This document shows positions 16,012 through 24,831 of a stretch of 64,000 nucleotides of DNA, one piece after another. The notes under the pieces are model-generated. The model saw nothing but the letters and a program-made list of their open reading frames with translations. It made no database searches and was not told where the DNA came from. This DNA is from Epibacterium sp. Ofav1-8 (GTDB taxonomy: Bacteria > Pseudomonadota > Alphaproteobacteria > Rhodobacterales > Rhodobacteraceae). The stretch spans positions 248,001-312,000 of the forward strand of contig NZ_JAKRFD010000001.1 of the NCBI RefSeq assembly GCF_022348185.1, written 5' to 3'. Numbering within the stretch: position 1 is the first letter of the stretch; every line of letters starts with the position of its first letter. Made by a program: the position numbers and the translations under genes.

Positions 16012-18675
16012 TCAGAATTTATCCAGCAGGCGTTGCAGGTAATTGCGTTCGCTTTCGCTGCGCTCCCGCTCGCCGGCACGGCGGCGGATTTCCTCGAGCA
16101 GATCCCAGGCGCGGCGATAGGCCTGGCCGTCGCTGATGCTGTCGCGGCTGAACATGTCGCCACCCTGGCCGCTGCGGTCGCGGCCCAGAGGATCGAGCGC
16201 GTTGCCCTGGCGGTTGCCGAGGCCCTGCTGGTTGCCCGGCTGCTGGCCCTGTTGTTGCTGTTCCGCCATGGCCTCGCCCAGGGCGCGCATGCCTTCGCGC
16301 AGCGCTTCCATCGCTTCGGACTGGCGGTCGATGGCTTCGGCATAATCGCCACCGCGCAGGGCCTCTTCGGCGCCCTCCATGGCGCGCCCGGCCTGATCGA
16401 GGGAGTCGCGCGCCGCGTCGCCCTCGGGACCGCCCAGAGGCAGACCGTCGCGCTGGCGCTGCAACTCGTTGCGCAGGGCCTGTTGCCGCTGCGCCAGATC
16501 TTCGGGGCTGCCGGGGGTGGCGCCGGGGGCCGAACTGCCGCCCTGACCCTGACCGCCCTCGCTCTGGTCGCGCTCACCGGGAGACTGGCCGTCACTGCCG
16601 CCCTGCCCCCCCTGGCCGCCCTCGTGGGACTGGCCGCGCCCAAGCCCGCCATTGCGCCCTTCGTTGCCCTGGCTTTCCCCGCGGCGGGCATCGGGATTGA
16701 ACTGTTCCTGCAAGTCGCGGAAAGCCTGATCGGACAGGCCCTGCTGATCGCGCAGGGTTTCGGCGAGCCCTTCCATCGCCTCCTGGCCCGGGCTGCCGCC
16801 TTCACCACCTTCGCCTTGTGTGACGCGCATGTTCTCCATCATCTGCTGGAACTCGCGCAGGGCCTGTTCGGCCTCGGCCATGCGGCCCTGTTCCATCAGC
16901 TCCTGGATGCGGTCCATCATCGCCTGCAGGTCGGACTGGCTCAGCTGCATGCTGTTCTGCTGCCCCTCCTCGCCGCCGTCCTGCGAGTCGCCCTGTTCCT
17001 GCGCCTGCCGCGACAGCTGGCGCATGTAATCCTCGGTCGCCTCGCGCAGTTCCTGCATCAGGCGGGCGATTTCCTCGTCGCTGGCCCCGTCCCGCATTGC
17101 CTGGCTCAGCCGTTCCTGGGCCTGGCGCATACGCTCCAGCGCATCGCCGACATCGCCCTCTTCCAGCTGCAAGGCCAGATCCCACAGCGCGGTGGCGATC
17201 TCCTCCTGCTGTGCCACGCTGATCGGACCCTGCGCGCCAAAGCTTTCGAGCCGCTTCAGGATCGTGCGCAGTTGCAGATAGTTGCCCATATCGGGGAACA
17301 CATCCTCGGGGCGGTGGCTGAGGGTGCGCAGGATCTGCGCCACCCTTGGGCCATTTGCCCGCGCCCACAAAAGATCGCGACGCTGTTCGATCAGGGCCGC
17401 CGCCATCGGGTCAAAGAACCGGCGCGCGGTCAGCGGCGCGGAGAGGGTCGCGGCGCGGCTTTGCTGTCCCGGCGCATCCTCTGAGCGAAAACTGTAGACC
17501 ACCGGCAGATTGGCCCATGGATGGGCGGAGAAATCCTCGACCAGCGCCTCGCTGAACATGCGGCGGTCGCCGGTCAGGGACAGGGGTAGCGGCACGGTGA
17601 TCGGGTCGCGCGCATCCGGTGGCGTCGCCAGCCCATGCGTGCGCGGCAATGCAGTGTCGTCCAGCGTGATGGTCACCTGACCGCCAATCACGCCATAATC
17701 ATCGGCGGCGTCGAACGGCAGCGTCATGGTCCCGTCCGCGGCCAGGTCCGGCGTCCCGGTGATGGCCACATCCGGCGGCGCGTCGGCGATCACCGAGACC
17801 TGCCAGCTGTCGCCGCCCGGCCCGTCGATCGTCAGATCACCGCTGCGGGTGACGGCAAAGCTCTGTTCCGGATCGGTGGCCGAGGGCAGCTCTCCGGTGC
17901 GCCCGGAGACGGTCTCGGCCAGAGCCAGATCGCCGACCTCGCCGTAAAAGCGCAGGGTGATCTGGCTGTTTTCGGGAATGCGCAACTCCGTCCCGGTCAT
18001 GTCGCCCAGATAGAGCGTCGGCAGGCCGGTATAGCGCGGCGGTTCGATCCAGCCCTCCCAGGTGGGGCCCGACAGGCCCGCAGTGCCCGTGCCCGGCAAC
18101 AGCTCGGCCACGCTGCCGGCGCGCCAGGCGGTGCCGAACAGGACCCCGGTGACCAGCACCAGCAGCGCCACATAGCGCAGCGCATAAGGGTCGCGGTCAT
18201 GCAGCCGCAGGTTTGGCGCCGGGGCTTCGGCGCGGGCGGCGCGGGCGGCCATACGGTCCTGATGCGCCTGCCACAGGGCAATCGAGGCCGGGTCGGTCGC
18301 CCCGGAGGCCTGGGTATCCAGAAGCGCGGCAATGGGCCGGCCCGGCAGGGTCTGGTCGAGGCGGATCAGCGCGTCCTCGTCGCGGGGCCAGCGAAAGCGC
18401 AAAGCCCCCCAGACCAACGCCGCCGCGCTGCCCAAGAGGGTGATGACAACCAGCGCCCAGACCGCTTCGACCGCCAGCCAGTCGAAGCCGCCCAGCAATA
18501 CGATGCCGGTGGCCAGGAACAGGATCGTCACCAAGGGCCAGAACGCCCGCCACAGGCGTTCCGCAACAAGGCCAAGCCGGGTCATCACGATCGCCCGGCG
18601 CAGCGGTGCCAGCGCCGGTGGGCGGGGGGACGATCCGACCTCGACGGACGGGTCAGGGGTGTGCTGCTCGGTCAT
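16012..18675 (-). CDS. TIGR02302 family protein (DUF4175)
   Basis: An 887-residue membrane protein of the alphaproteobacterial TIGR02302/DUF4175 family, function unknown. The N-terminus has two close hydrophobic segments and another near 180 (YVALLVLVTGVLFGTAW). A beta-rich middle domain follows. The last 350 residues are glutamine-, glycine- and glutamate-rich with long helical stretches (repeats like EGGQGQGGS, QQQQGQQPGNQQGLGN) and probably form a flexible coiled-coil tail. The ATG at 18675 with GGAGG upstream is preferred to the longer frame. It lies 122 bases downstream of lysA in the same direction. Confidence 0.85.
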   Translation of the reverse strand: MTEQHTPDPSVEVGSSPRPPALAPLRRAIVMTRLGLVAERLWRAFWPLVTILFLATGIVLLGGFDWLAVEAVWALVVITLLGSAAALVWGALRFRWPRDEDALIRLDQTLPGRPIAALLDTQASGATDPASIALWQAHQDRMAARAARAEAPAPNLRLHDRDPYALRYVALLVLVTGVLFGTAWRAGSVAELLPGTGTAGLSGPTWEGWIEPPRYTGLPTLYLGDMTGTELRIPENSQITLRFYGEVGDLALAETVSGRTGELPSATDPEQSFAVTRSGDLTIDGPGGDSWQVSVIADAPPDVAITGTPDLAADGTMTLPFDAADDYGVIGGQVTITLDDTALPRTHGLATPPDARDPITVPLPLSLTGDRRMFSEALVEDFSAHPWANLPVVYSFRSEDAPGQQSRAATLSAPLTARRFFDPMAAALIEQRRDLLWARANGPRVAQILRTLSHRPEDVFPDMGNYLQLRTILKRLESFGAQGPISVAQQEEIATALWDLALQLEEGDVGDALERMRQAQERLSQAMRDGASDEEIARLMQELREATEDYMRQLSRQAQEQGDSQDGGEEGQQNSMQLSQSDLQAMMDRIQELMEQGRMAEAEQALREFQQMMENMRVTQGEGGEGGSPGQEAMEGLAETLRDQQGLSDQAFRDLQEQFNPDARRGESQGNEGRNGGLGRGQSHEGGQGGQGGSDGQSPGERDQSEGGQGQGGSSAPGATPGSPEDLAQRQQALRNELQRQRDGLPLGGPEGDAARDSLDQAGRAMEGAEEALRGGDYAEAIDRQSEAMEALREGMRALGEAMAEQQQQGQQPGNQQGLGNRQGNALDPLGRDRSGQGGDMFSRDSISDGQAYRRAWDLLEEIRRRAGERERSESERNYLQRLLDKF

Positions 18676-18797
18676 GCCGCTGTGCCTCCGCGCGGGTCCC
18701 GACAGGGGAGAGACCACCTGTCGTCGGGCTGCTGACCCGCCACCGCCGGTCTCGACCGGACGGGATCAGGTCCCGGACCGGCGCAGGGCGGAGCGTG

Positions 18798-20063
18798 TTA
18801 CAGCCACTCCGGGATGGTATCGCGATTTATCATCTCGTCAAAGGTCGGGCGGTGCCGGATGACCGCAAATTGATCGCCATGCACCAGAACCTCGGGGATC
18901 AGCGGGCGCGAGTTGTACTCGCTCGACATCACCGCGCCGTAAGCGCCCGCACTGCGGAAGGCGACCAGATCGCCCGCCCCCAGCGGCGGCATCTGGCGCT
19001 GCTTGGCAAAGGTGTCGCCGCTTTCGCAGACCGGACCGACGATATCATAAGGCTTGGGTTCCAGTCCCGGAGTGGGTTCCACCACCGGAATGATATCGTG
19101 ATAGGCCTCATACATGGCGGGGCGGATGAGGTCGTTCATCGCGCCATCCAGAATCAGGAAATCGCGCCCTTCGCCCTCTTTGACGTAGATCACCTTGGAG
19201 ACCATGATGCCTGCGTTGCCCGCCACCAGTCGGCCCGGCTCGATCTCGATCTCGCAGCCCAGATGGCCGAGTTCTTCCTTGATCATCTGGCCGTATTCCA
19301 CCGGCAGCGGCGGTGCCTCGTTGGAGCGGGTGTACGGGATGCCCAGCCCGCCGCCCAGATCGAGGCGGCGAATGTCGTGACCATCGTCGCGCAGGGTCTG
19401 CGTCAGCTCCGCAACCTTTTGATACGCAAGGCGGAACGGGTCGAGATCCGTGAGCTGGGAGCCGATGTGAACGTCGATCCCGATGACCTCAAGCCCCGGC
19501 AGGCTGGCGGCATGGGCATAGACCTCGCGGGCGCGCGCGATCGGGATGCCGAATTTGTTCTCGGATTTGCCGGTGGCGATCTTGGCGTGGGTCTTGGCAT
19601 CCACATCCGGATTCACCCGCACGGTGATCGGCGCGGTGGTGCCGAGTTCCAGCGCGACGGTGTTGATGACGTCCATTTCCGGCTCGGATTCGACGTTGAA
19701 CTGGCGAATGCCGCCGCTTAGCGCGGTCCGGATCTCGTCTGCGGTCTTGCCAACGCCGGAAAAGACGATCTTGTCCCCCGGCACACCTGCGGCCCTGGCG
19801 CGGCGGTATTCGCCCTCGCTGACCACATCCATGCCCGCACCCGCCGCGGCCAGCGTTTTCAGGATCGCCTGATTGGAGGCGGCCTTCATCGCGTAGCACA
19901 CCAGATGGTCGGTGCCTTCCAATGCCTCGTCAAACAGGCGGAAGTGGCGCAGGAGCGTCGCGGTCGAATAGACGTAGAACGGCGTGCCCACCGCAGCGGC
20001 AATCTCGGCTACGGGGACGTCTTCGGCGAACAAGGCGCCATCGCGGTAGAGAAAATGATCCAT
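18798..20063 (-). CDS. lysA: Diaminopimelate decarboxylase
   Basis: LysA decarboxylates meso-diaminopimelate to lysine using PLP, the last step of lysine synthesis. The 421-residue fold-type III enzyme shows the PLP lysine in CYAMKAASN (Lys60), HIGSQ, the glycine loop GGGLGIPY, EPGRLVAGNAG, and the second-subunit active-site motif CESGDTFA. Length and motifs separate it clearly from the related decarboxylase gene at 47.6 kb. It is first in a short run with the DUF4175 gene. The 186 bases upstream hold no clear element. Confidence 0.95.
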   Translation of the reverse strand: MDHFLYRDGALFAEDVPVAEIAAAVGTPFYVYSTATLLRHFRLFDEALEGTDHLVCYAMKAASNQAILKTLAAAGAGMDVVSEGEYRRARAAGVPGDKIVFSGVGKTADEIRTALSGGIRQFNVESEPEMDVINTVALELGTTAPITVRVNPDVDAKTHAKIATGKSENKFGIPIARAREVYAHAASLPGLEVIGIDVHIGSQLTDLDPFRLAYQKVAELTQTLRDDGHDIRRLDLGGGLGIPYTRSNEAPPLPVEYGQMIKEELGHLGCEIEIEPGRLVAGNAGIMVSKVIYVKEGEGRDFLILDGAMNDLIRPAMYEAYHDIIPVVEPTPGLEPKPYDIVGPVCESGDTFAKQRQMPPLGAGDLVAFRSAGAYGAVMSSEYNSRPLIPEVLVHGDQFAVIRHRPTFDEMINRDTIPEWL

Positions 20064-20249
20064 GGCCCGCGTTTAGGGCAAAACCGGCCCCTGGGGCAAA
20101 TGATTCCGATCATGCCGGGGCCGCTGATCCGGATGGTTTTGGCATCGCGGGGGATGACCTGGCGCCAGCCCGCGCAGGTGGGGGAATGACGCCGCGACCA
20201 ATTGCCGGTTCCACTGCGGTCCCACCGCGCCGGTCGGGCGCCTGCGAGG

Positions 20250-20564
20250 TCAGCTCATCAGCAGTTCGCCGACCAGGATCTGTGGACGGATATTGGTGAA
20301 ATTCGCCACATCGTCGATGATGACACCGCCTTTATCCCCCATGGCGGTATCGAGGGCCTCCATATCCGGGAAGGTGATCGTGGCAATCAGCAGGTAGGGC
20401 GGCGGCACATCCGGGCCGCCCGCCAGCCCGCGCGTTGCCTCGACCGTTTCGATCAGATCGCCCCAGTGCTCCTCGATCAGGGGCAGGTGGGTCTCGACGT
20501 AGTAGTCATAATCGAACTGCGCCTCCTCGGGCGCGGGATAGAGCACTTGCAGGCTGACGGTCAT
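20250..20564 (-). CDS. EthD-domain dimeric alpha/beta barrel protein
   Basis: A 104-residue protein of the EthD family, small ferredoxin-like dimers first seen in ether-degradation clusters and otherwise of unknown role. The start MTVSLQVLYPAPEEAQFDYDYYVETHLPLI has the usual pattern in which a strand is followed by an YYxxxHxPL helix. It lies downstream of lpd in the same direction, but a hairpin separates them, so it is likely transcribed separately. Confidence 0.75.
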   Translation of the reverse strand: MTVSLQVLYPAPEEAQFDYDYYVETHLPLIEEHWGDLIETVEATRGLAGGPDVPPPYLLIATITFPDMEALDTAMGDKGGVIIDDVANFTNIRPQILVGELLMS

Positions 20565-20590
20565 GGTTGCGTTCCTTTGCAGACGGAAAC

Positions 20591-20611
20591 GGCCCGCCGA
20601 TGTGGCGGGCC
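20591..20611 (-). terminator. Hairpin after lpd
   Basis: GGCCCGCC / GGCGGGCC arms with loop GATGT, 44 bases past the lpd stop. On the minus strand it is followed by GTTTCC, a weak U run. It probably ends the lpd transcript before the EthD gene. Confidence 0.55.
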
Positions 20612-20654
20612 GATGAGATATGCGGCGGGATTGCTCCGCCGGGCCCGGTTGGGC

Positions 20655-22052
20655 TTAACTGTGGATGGCGCCGTCGCCGCAGGCAAGGGCGGCTTCGCGC
20701 ACGGCCTCGGAATAGGTCGGGTGCGCGTGGCAGGTCAGCGCCAGATCCTCGGCAGAGGCGCCGAATTCCATCGCCACGCAGATCTCGTGGATCAGATCGC
20801 CTGCGCCGGGGCCGATGATGGCCGCGCCGAGGATGCGGTCGGTTTCCTTGTCGGCGATCAGTTTGACAAAACCACCCTCGGCCTGATGCACAGCCTTGGC
20901 GCGCGCATTGCCCATGAACATGAACTTGCCGGTCTTGATCTTGCGGCCCTCGGCCTTGAGCGCGTCCTCGGTGGCACCGACGGTCGCAACCTCGGGTGTG
21001 GTGTAGACCACACCGGGAATGACGCCGTAGTTCACATGGCCATGTTTGCCCGCGATCACCTCGGCGACGGCCATGCCCTCGTCCTCGGCCTTATGCGCGA
21101 GCATCGGACCCTCGATGACGTCGCCGATGGCGTAGATGCCTTTGACATTGGTGGCCCATTGCGCGTCGGTGGCGATCTGGCCGCGTTCGGTCATCTTGAC
21201 ACCCAGCGCATCCAGCCCAAGGCCCTCGGCATAGGGTTTACGCCCTGTTGCAACCAGCACCACATCGGCCTCGATGACCTCGGCGTCGCCGCCCTTTTTC
21301 GGCTCATAAGAGATTTTGGCCTTGGACTTGGTGGTTTCCACCCCCTTGACGGCGGCCCCCATGATGAAGCTGAGGCCCTGCTTTTCAAGGATGCGCTTGA
21401 AGCCGCGCTGGACGTCCTTGTCCATGCCGGGGCAGACCGCGTCCATATATTCGACCACGGTGACCTCCGCGCCGAGGCGCGCGTAGACCGAGCCCAGCTC
21501 CAGACCGATGACGCCTGCGCCGATCACGACCATTTTCTTTGGCACCTTGGGCAGTTCCAGCGCGCCGGTGCTGTCGACCACGATCCCCTTGTCGTTGTCG
21601 ACCTCGACGCCCGGCAGGGAAGAGGGCACGGAGCCGGAGGCAATCACGATGTTCTTGGCCTCATGAGTGTCGTCACCCACTTTGACCTTGCCGGCCTCGG
21701 GGATCGACGCCCAGCCCTTGAGCCAGTCGATCTTGTTCTTCTTCATGAGGAACTCAACACCGCCGGTGTTCTGGCCGATGACTTCATCCTTGTAGGATTT
21801 CATCTGGTTCCAGTCGACCGAGGGGCTTTTGCCCTTGAGACCCATAGCGCCGAAGTTGTGCTCCGCCTCATGCAGCATATGGGTCGCGTGCAACAGCGCC
21901 TTGGAGGGGATGCAGCCCACGTTGAGGCAGGTGCCGCCGAGGGTCTCGCGGCCTTCGACGATGGCGGTCTTCAGGCCCAGCTGGGCGCAGCGGATGGCGC
22001 TGACATAGCCGCCGGGGCCGGCGCCGATGATGATGACGTCATAGGATGCCAT
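20655..22052 (-). CDS. lpd: Dihydrolipoyl dehydrogenase (E3)
   Basis: The E3 flavoprotein re-oxidises dihydrolipoyl groups with NAD+, here most likely for the 2-oxoglutarate dehydrogenase encoded just upstream. The 465-residue protein has the FAD motif [10 protein letters not shown], the redox disulfide [13 protein letters not shown] near residue 40, the NAD motif [13 protein letters not shown], and the C-terminal HAHPTYSEA with the catalytic His-Glu pair. It is separated from sucB by an L,D-transpeptidase and a MAPEG gene, both in the same direction. Confidence 0.95.
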   Translation of the reverse strand: MASYDVIIIGAGPGGYVSAIRCAQLGLKTAIVEGRETLGGTCLNVGCIPSKALLHATHMLHEAEHNFGAMGLKGKSPSVDWNQMKSYKDEVIGQNTGGVEFLMKKNKIDWLKGWASIPEAGKVKVGDDTHEAKNIVIASGSVPSSLPGVEVDNDKGIVVDSTGALELPKVPKKMVVIGAGVIGLELGSVYARLGAEVTVVEYMDAVCPGMDKDVQRGFKRILEKQGLSFIMGAAVKGVETTKSKAKISYEPKKGGDAEVIEADVVLVATGRKPYAEGLGLDALGVKMTERGQIATDAQWATNVKGIYAIGDVIEGPMLAHKAEDEGMAVAEVIAGKHGHVNYGVIPGVVYTTPEVATVGATEDALKAEGRKIKTGKFMFMGNARAKAVHQAEGGFVKLIADKETDRILGAAIIGPGAGDLIHEICVAMEFGASAEDLALTCHAHPTYSEAVREAALACGDGAIHS

Positions 22053-22079
22053 GGGTCATGTGCTCCTTTGGAGTTGAGC

Positions 22080-22118
22080 GGGGAGGGGGCGCTGCCCCCG
22101 GCCCATGCGGGCCTCCCC
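22080..22118. repeat. Branched palindromic intergenic element
   Basis: Outer arms GGGGAGG (22080-22086) and CCTCCCC (22112-22118) enclose two smaller hairpins, GGGGC/GCCCC and a GCCCATGCGGGC-type stem, giving a cloverleaf-like fold. The flank GAGGTATT and the following AAAGATGAAGATG are, to my memory, common around such palindromes in roseobacter genomes. It sits between the L,D-transpeptidase gene and lpd. Confidence 0.5.
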
Positions 22119-22189
22119 CGAGGTATTGGTGAAAAGATGAAGATGCGCCCGATAATGTCCAGAGCGAATATGTTCGATCTGAAGGATCA

Positions 22190-22750
22190 TCAGAGCGCCT
22201 CCGCGATGGTGATCGGGGTTCCGTCTGGAACAAGCGACCAGATCTCGCGCATCTCGGCGTTGGTCACCGCGATGCAGCCGTCGGTCCAGTCCCGCATCAG
22301 GTGCAATGCACCCAAGGCCCCCCACCCGTTGGGCAGGCCGTGGATCATGATATTGCCGCCGGGATCGCGCGCCGCGGCTTTGGCTGCGGCCTGATCTGCG
22401 GCATTGGGGTAGGAGATATGCAGGCTCAGATGCGCGATGGAGTTTGGATTGCGCCAGTCGATTTCATAGCGCCCTTCGGGGGTGCGCTCGTCGCCCTCGG
22501 CCAGTTTGTGGCCTTCGGGTGCGGCCCCAAGCGAGATGTCGTAGCGGCGGATGGTTTCGCCTTGGCGCAGCAGATGCAGCGCGCGGGTGGATTTGATCAC
22601 GAGGATCTCATCCGCTTGTGCGTGGACTTCGGCCATTGGCGGCGGTGTGCCGGACCCCGTGCGCGCCATCACCTTGGTATAGGAGAAAATGGCGACGCCG
22701 AGCCCCAGCCCAAGTAGCCCCAGGCGCAGGATATGCCTGGTGATGCTCAT
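22190..22750 (-). CDS. L,D-transpeptidase family protein (YafK-like)
   Basis: A 186-residue protein with an N-terminal membrane anchor (LRLGLLGLGLGVAIFSY) and an extracytoplasmic YkuD-type domain. The core has MIHGLPNGWGALG and the catalytic cysteine in DWTDGCIAVTN; the Asp before GC is usual in the YafK-type subgroup. Such enzymes cross-link peptidoglycan or attach proteins to it. The ATG at 22750 overlaps the MAPEG stop by 4 bases. Its place between sucB and lpd breaks the metabolic theme of the cluster. Confidence 0.85.
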   Translation of the reverse strand: MSITRHILRLGLLGLGLGVAIFSYTKVMARTGSGTPPPMAEVHAQADEILVIKSTRALHLLRQGETIRRYDISLGAAPEGHKLAEGDERTPEGRYEIDWRNPNSIAHLSLHISYPNAADQAAAKAAARDPGGNIMIHGLPNGWGALGALHLMRDWTDGCIAVTNAEMREIWSLVPDGTPITIAEAL

Positions 22751-23157
22751 ATCAGGGCGGCCACCAGCATCGCCGCGGTCGCGAGATAGCCCACGGCCCA
22801 GATCAGGCTGCGCCACGGCACCCAGCCAAAGGCATAGGCCGGGATATAAAGCACCCGCGCGCCGAGGTAGGCAAAGGCGCAGACGGTGGTGAACAGCGAG
22901 GATTGCCCCGCGAGCGTGACCACGACGCAGGCGATCGAAAAGAGGATCAGCCCCTCAAAGTGGTTGTTCATCGCACGAAACAGCCGCGCGGTGCGTTTGG
23001 AGACCTGATCTTGCAGGTCCCCGCCCATGCGGTCCCGGTCGCGCGGACTGACCGTCTGGCCCGGTTTCAGCTCCAGGTTCGCCGGCACCGCCATCAGGGC
23101 GATCTGAAAGACCTGAAGCAGGGCGGCAAGGGTGAGGGCGGTGAGTTCGGGGGTCAT
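22747..23157 (-). CDS. MAPEG family membrane protein
   Basis: A 136-residue protein with four hydrophobic segments and the MAPEG (membrane-associated eicosanoid/glutathione metabolism) motif, seen as RLFRAMNNHFEGLILFS and YLGARVLYIPAYAFG. Bacterial members are poorly understood, and some have glutathione transferase activity. The gene lies 150 bases downstream of sucB and overlaps the L,D-transpeptidase gene by 4 bases. A large palindromic repeat separates it from sucB, so independent transcription is possible. Confidence 0.82.
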   Translation of the reverse strand: MTPELTALTLAALLQVFQIALMAVPANLELKPGQTVSPRDRDRMGGDLQDQVSKRTARLFRAMNNHFEGLILFSIACVVVTLAGQSSLFTTVCAFAYLGARVLYIPAYAFGWVPWRSLIWAVGYLATAAMLVAALI

Positions 23158-23235
23158 TTTACCTCGACATATCGCGAAATAGCTCTGCCAATTCTTGCGC
23201 AGTCATTTGCTGCTTCCCTCTTGCCCGGCATCGCC

Positions 23236-23299
23236 GGGCAGCGCCCGACCCTCCCCACGGGAGGGCGCTTTCGCACCCACCCAGGGTCGGGCGCTGCCC
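23236..23299. repeat. Long palindromic repeat, copy 1
   Basis: Arms GGGCAGCGCCCGACCCT (23236-23252) and its exact complement (23283-23299) flank a 30-base loop that itself contains CTCCC/GGGAG pairing. In the opposite orientation the core closely matches an element at 45017-45069, including CCTGGGTGGG and GGGAGGGTCGGG. It is a dispersed intergenic repeat that could also stop sucB transcription or protect the 3' end. Confidence 0.7.
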
Positions 23300-23308
23300 T
23301 GATGGTGC

Positions 23309-24817
23309 TTACAGATCCATCAGCAGGCGGCGGGGATCTTCCAGCGCTTCCTTGACGCGCACGAGGAAGGTCACAGCGCCTTTGCCGTCGACGATGCGGT
23401 GGTCATAGGACAGCGCCAGATACATCATCGGGCGGATCTCAACCTTGCCGTTGATCGCCATCGGGCGGTCCTGGATCTTGTGCATGCCCAGGATACCGGA
23501 CTGCGGCGGGTTCAGGATCGGCGAGGACATCAGCGAGCCATAGACACCGCCGTTGGAGATGGTGAAGGTGCCGCCCTGCATTTCCGCCATCGACAGCTTG
23601 CCGTCACGGGCGCGCGCGCCTTTCTCGGCAATCGCCTTCTCAATATCGGCAAAGGACATCGCATCGGCGTCGCGGATGACCGGAACCACCAGACCCGTGG
23701 GCGTGCCAGCGGCGATGCCCATGTGGACGAAGTTCTTGTAGACGATGTCGGTGCCGTCGATCTCGGCGTTGACCTCGGGGACCTCTTTCAGCGCGTGGCA
23801 GCAGGCCTTGGTGAAGAAGGACATAAAGCCCAGTTTCACGCCGTGTTTCTTCAGGAACAGGTCTTTGTATTCGTTGCGCAGCGCCATCACCTCGGTCATG
23901 TCGACCTCATTGTAGGTGGTGAGCATGGCAGCGGTGTTCTGGCTGTCTTTCAGGCGTTTGGCGATGGTCTGGCGCAGACGGGTCATCTTCACCCGCTCTT
24001 CACGCGAGGCATCATCGGCAGACACCGGCGCACGCGGGGCGGCGGCGGGCGCCGCAGCAGAGGGGGCGGATTGGGCCGCAGCGATTGCGCTTGCGACATC
24101 TTCCTTCATGATGCGACCATCGCGGCCGCTGCCCTTGACGTCGGAGGCGGAGAGACCGGCCTCGGCCATCGCCTTTTCCGCCGATGGCGCATTGGCGACG
24201 TCCTTGGACGCGGCGGCAGGCGCGTCACTTGCCGCAGGCGCATCAGCCGGGGCCGCCGCTACCGCTGCGCCGTCGCCGTAGAGGACGCCCAGTTTCGCGG
24301 AGGCATCGACCGTGGTGCCTTCCGGCGCTGTGATCTCGGCCAGAACGCCGGCGGCAGGCGCGGGCACCTCGACGGAAACCTTGTCGGTTTCCAGCTCGCA
24401 GAGCATTTCGTCCTGTGCGACGCTGTCGCCGACTTTCTTGAACCAGGTGGAGACGGTCGCCTCGGAAACACTTTCGCCCAGGGTCGGCACCATCACATCG
24501 ACGGATCCCGCGCCTGCGGCCGGGGCCAGGCCTGCGCTGTTGTCGGCTTTCGGCTCCGGGGTTTCCGGGCCCGCTTCGCCAGCCTCGGCGATATTGGCCA
24601 GCAGCGCATCGACGCCGACGGTCTCGCCTTCCTTGGCGACGATCTCGGCCAGGGTGCCTGCGGCGGGCGCCGGCACCTCGACGGTCACCTTGTCAGTCTC
24701 CAGCTCGCAGAGCATCTCGTCCTGCGCCACGCTGTCACCCGGTTTCTTGAACCAGGTGGCGACGGTGGCTTCGGTCACGGATTCGCCCAGGGTGGGCACG
24801 CGCACTTCGGTGGTCAT
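23309..24817 (-). CDS. sucB: 2-oxoglutarate dehydrogenase E2, dihydrolipoyl succinyltransferase
   Basis: SucB is the core of the 2-oxoglutarate dehydrogenase complex and transfers the succinyl group to CoA. The 502-residue protein has two tandem lipoyl domains with lipoylated lysines in ETDKVTVEV (Lys43) and ETDKVSVEV (Lys146), joined by alanine/proline-rich linkers. An E3-binding domain follows near 212-241, then the catalytic domain with SYDHRIVDG near the C-terminus. Classical E2o proteins have a single lipoyl domain. It starts 14 bases after sucA, in the same operon. Confidence 0.95.
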   Translation of the reverse strand: MTTEVRVPTLGESVTEATVATWFKKPGDSVAQDEMLCELETDKVTVEVPAPAAGTLAEIVAKEGETVGVDALLANIAEAGEAGPETPEPKADNSAGLAPAAGAGSVDVMVPTLGESVSEATVSTWFKKVGDSVAQDEMLCELETDKVSVEVPAPAAGVLAEITAPEGTTVDASAKLGVLYGDGAAVAAAPADAPAASDAPAAASKDVANAPSAEKAMAEAGLSASDVKGSGRDGRIMKEDVASAIAAAQSAPSAAAPAAAPRAPVSADDASREERVKMTRLRQTIAKRLKDSQNTAAMLTTYNEVDMTEVMALRNEYKDLFLKKHGVKLGFMSFFTKACCHALKEVPEVNAEIDGTDIVYKNFVHMGIAAGTPTGLVVPVIRDADAMSFADIEKAIAEKGARARDGKLSMAEMQGGTFTISNGGVYGSLMSSPILNPPQSGILGMHKIQDRPMAINGKVEIRPMMYLALSYDHRIVDGKGAVTFLVRVKEALEDPRRLLMDL

Positions 24818-24831
24818 GATCTCAATCTTCC

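Noticed and set aside
22080-22118. Possible tRNA because of the cloverleaf-like fold
   Set aside because: It has no anticodon stem of the right size, no T-loop consensus and no CCA-like end; the stems are simple GC palindromes.
20202-22394. 730-codon open frame on the plus strand opposite lpd and the L,D-transpeptidase
   Set aside because: It is the antisense of well-supported genes. It is rich in His, Arg, Gly and Asp as expected from GC-rich complementary codons, and has no domain or ribosome site.
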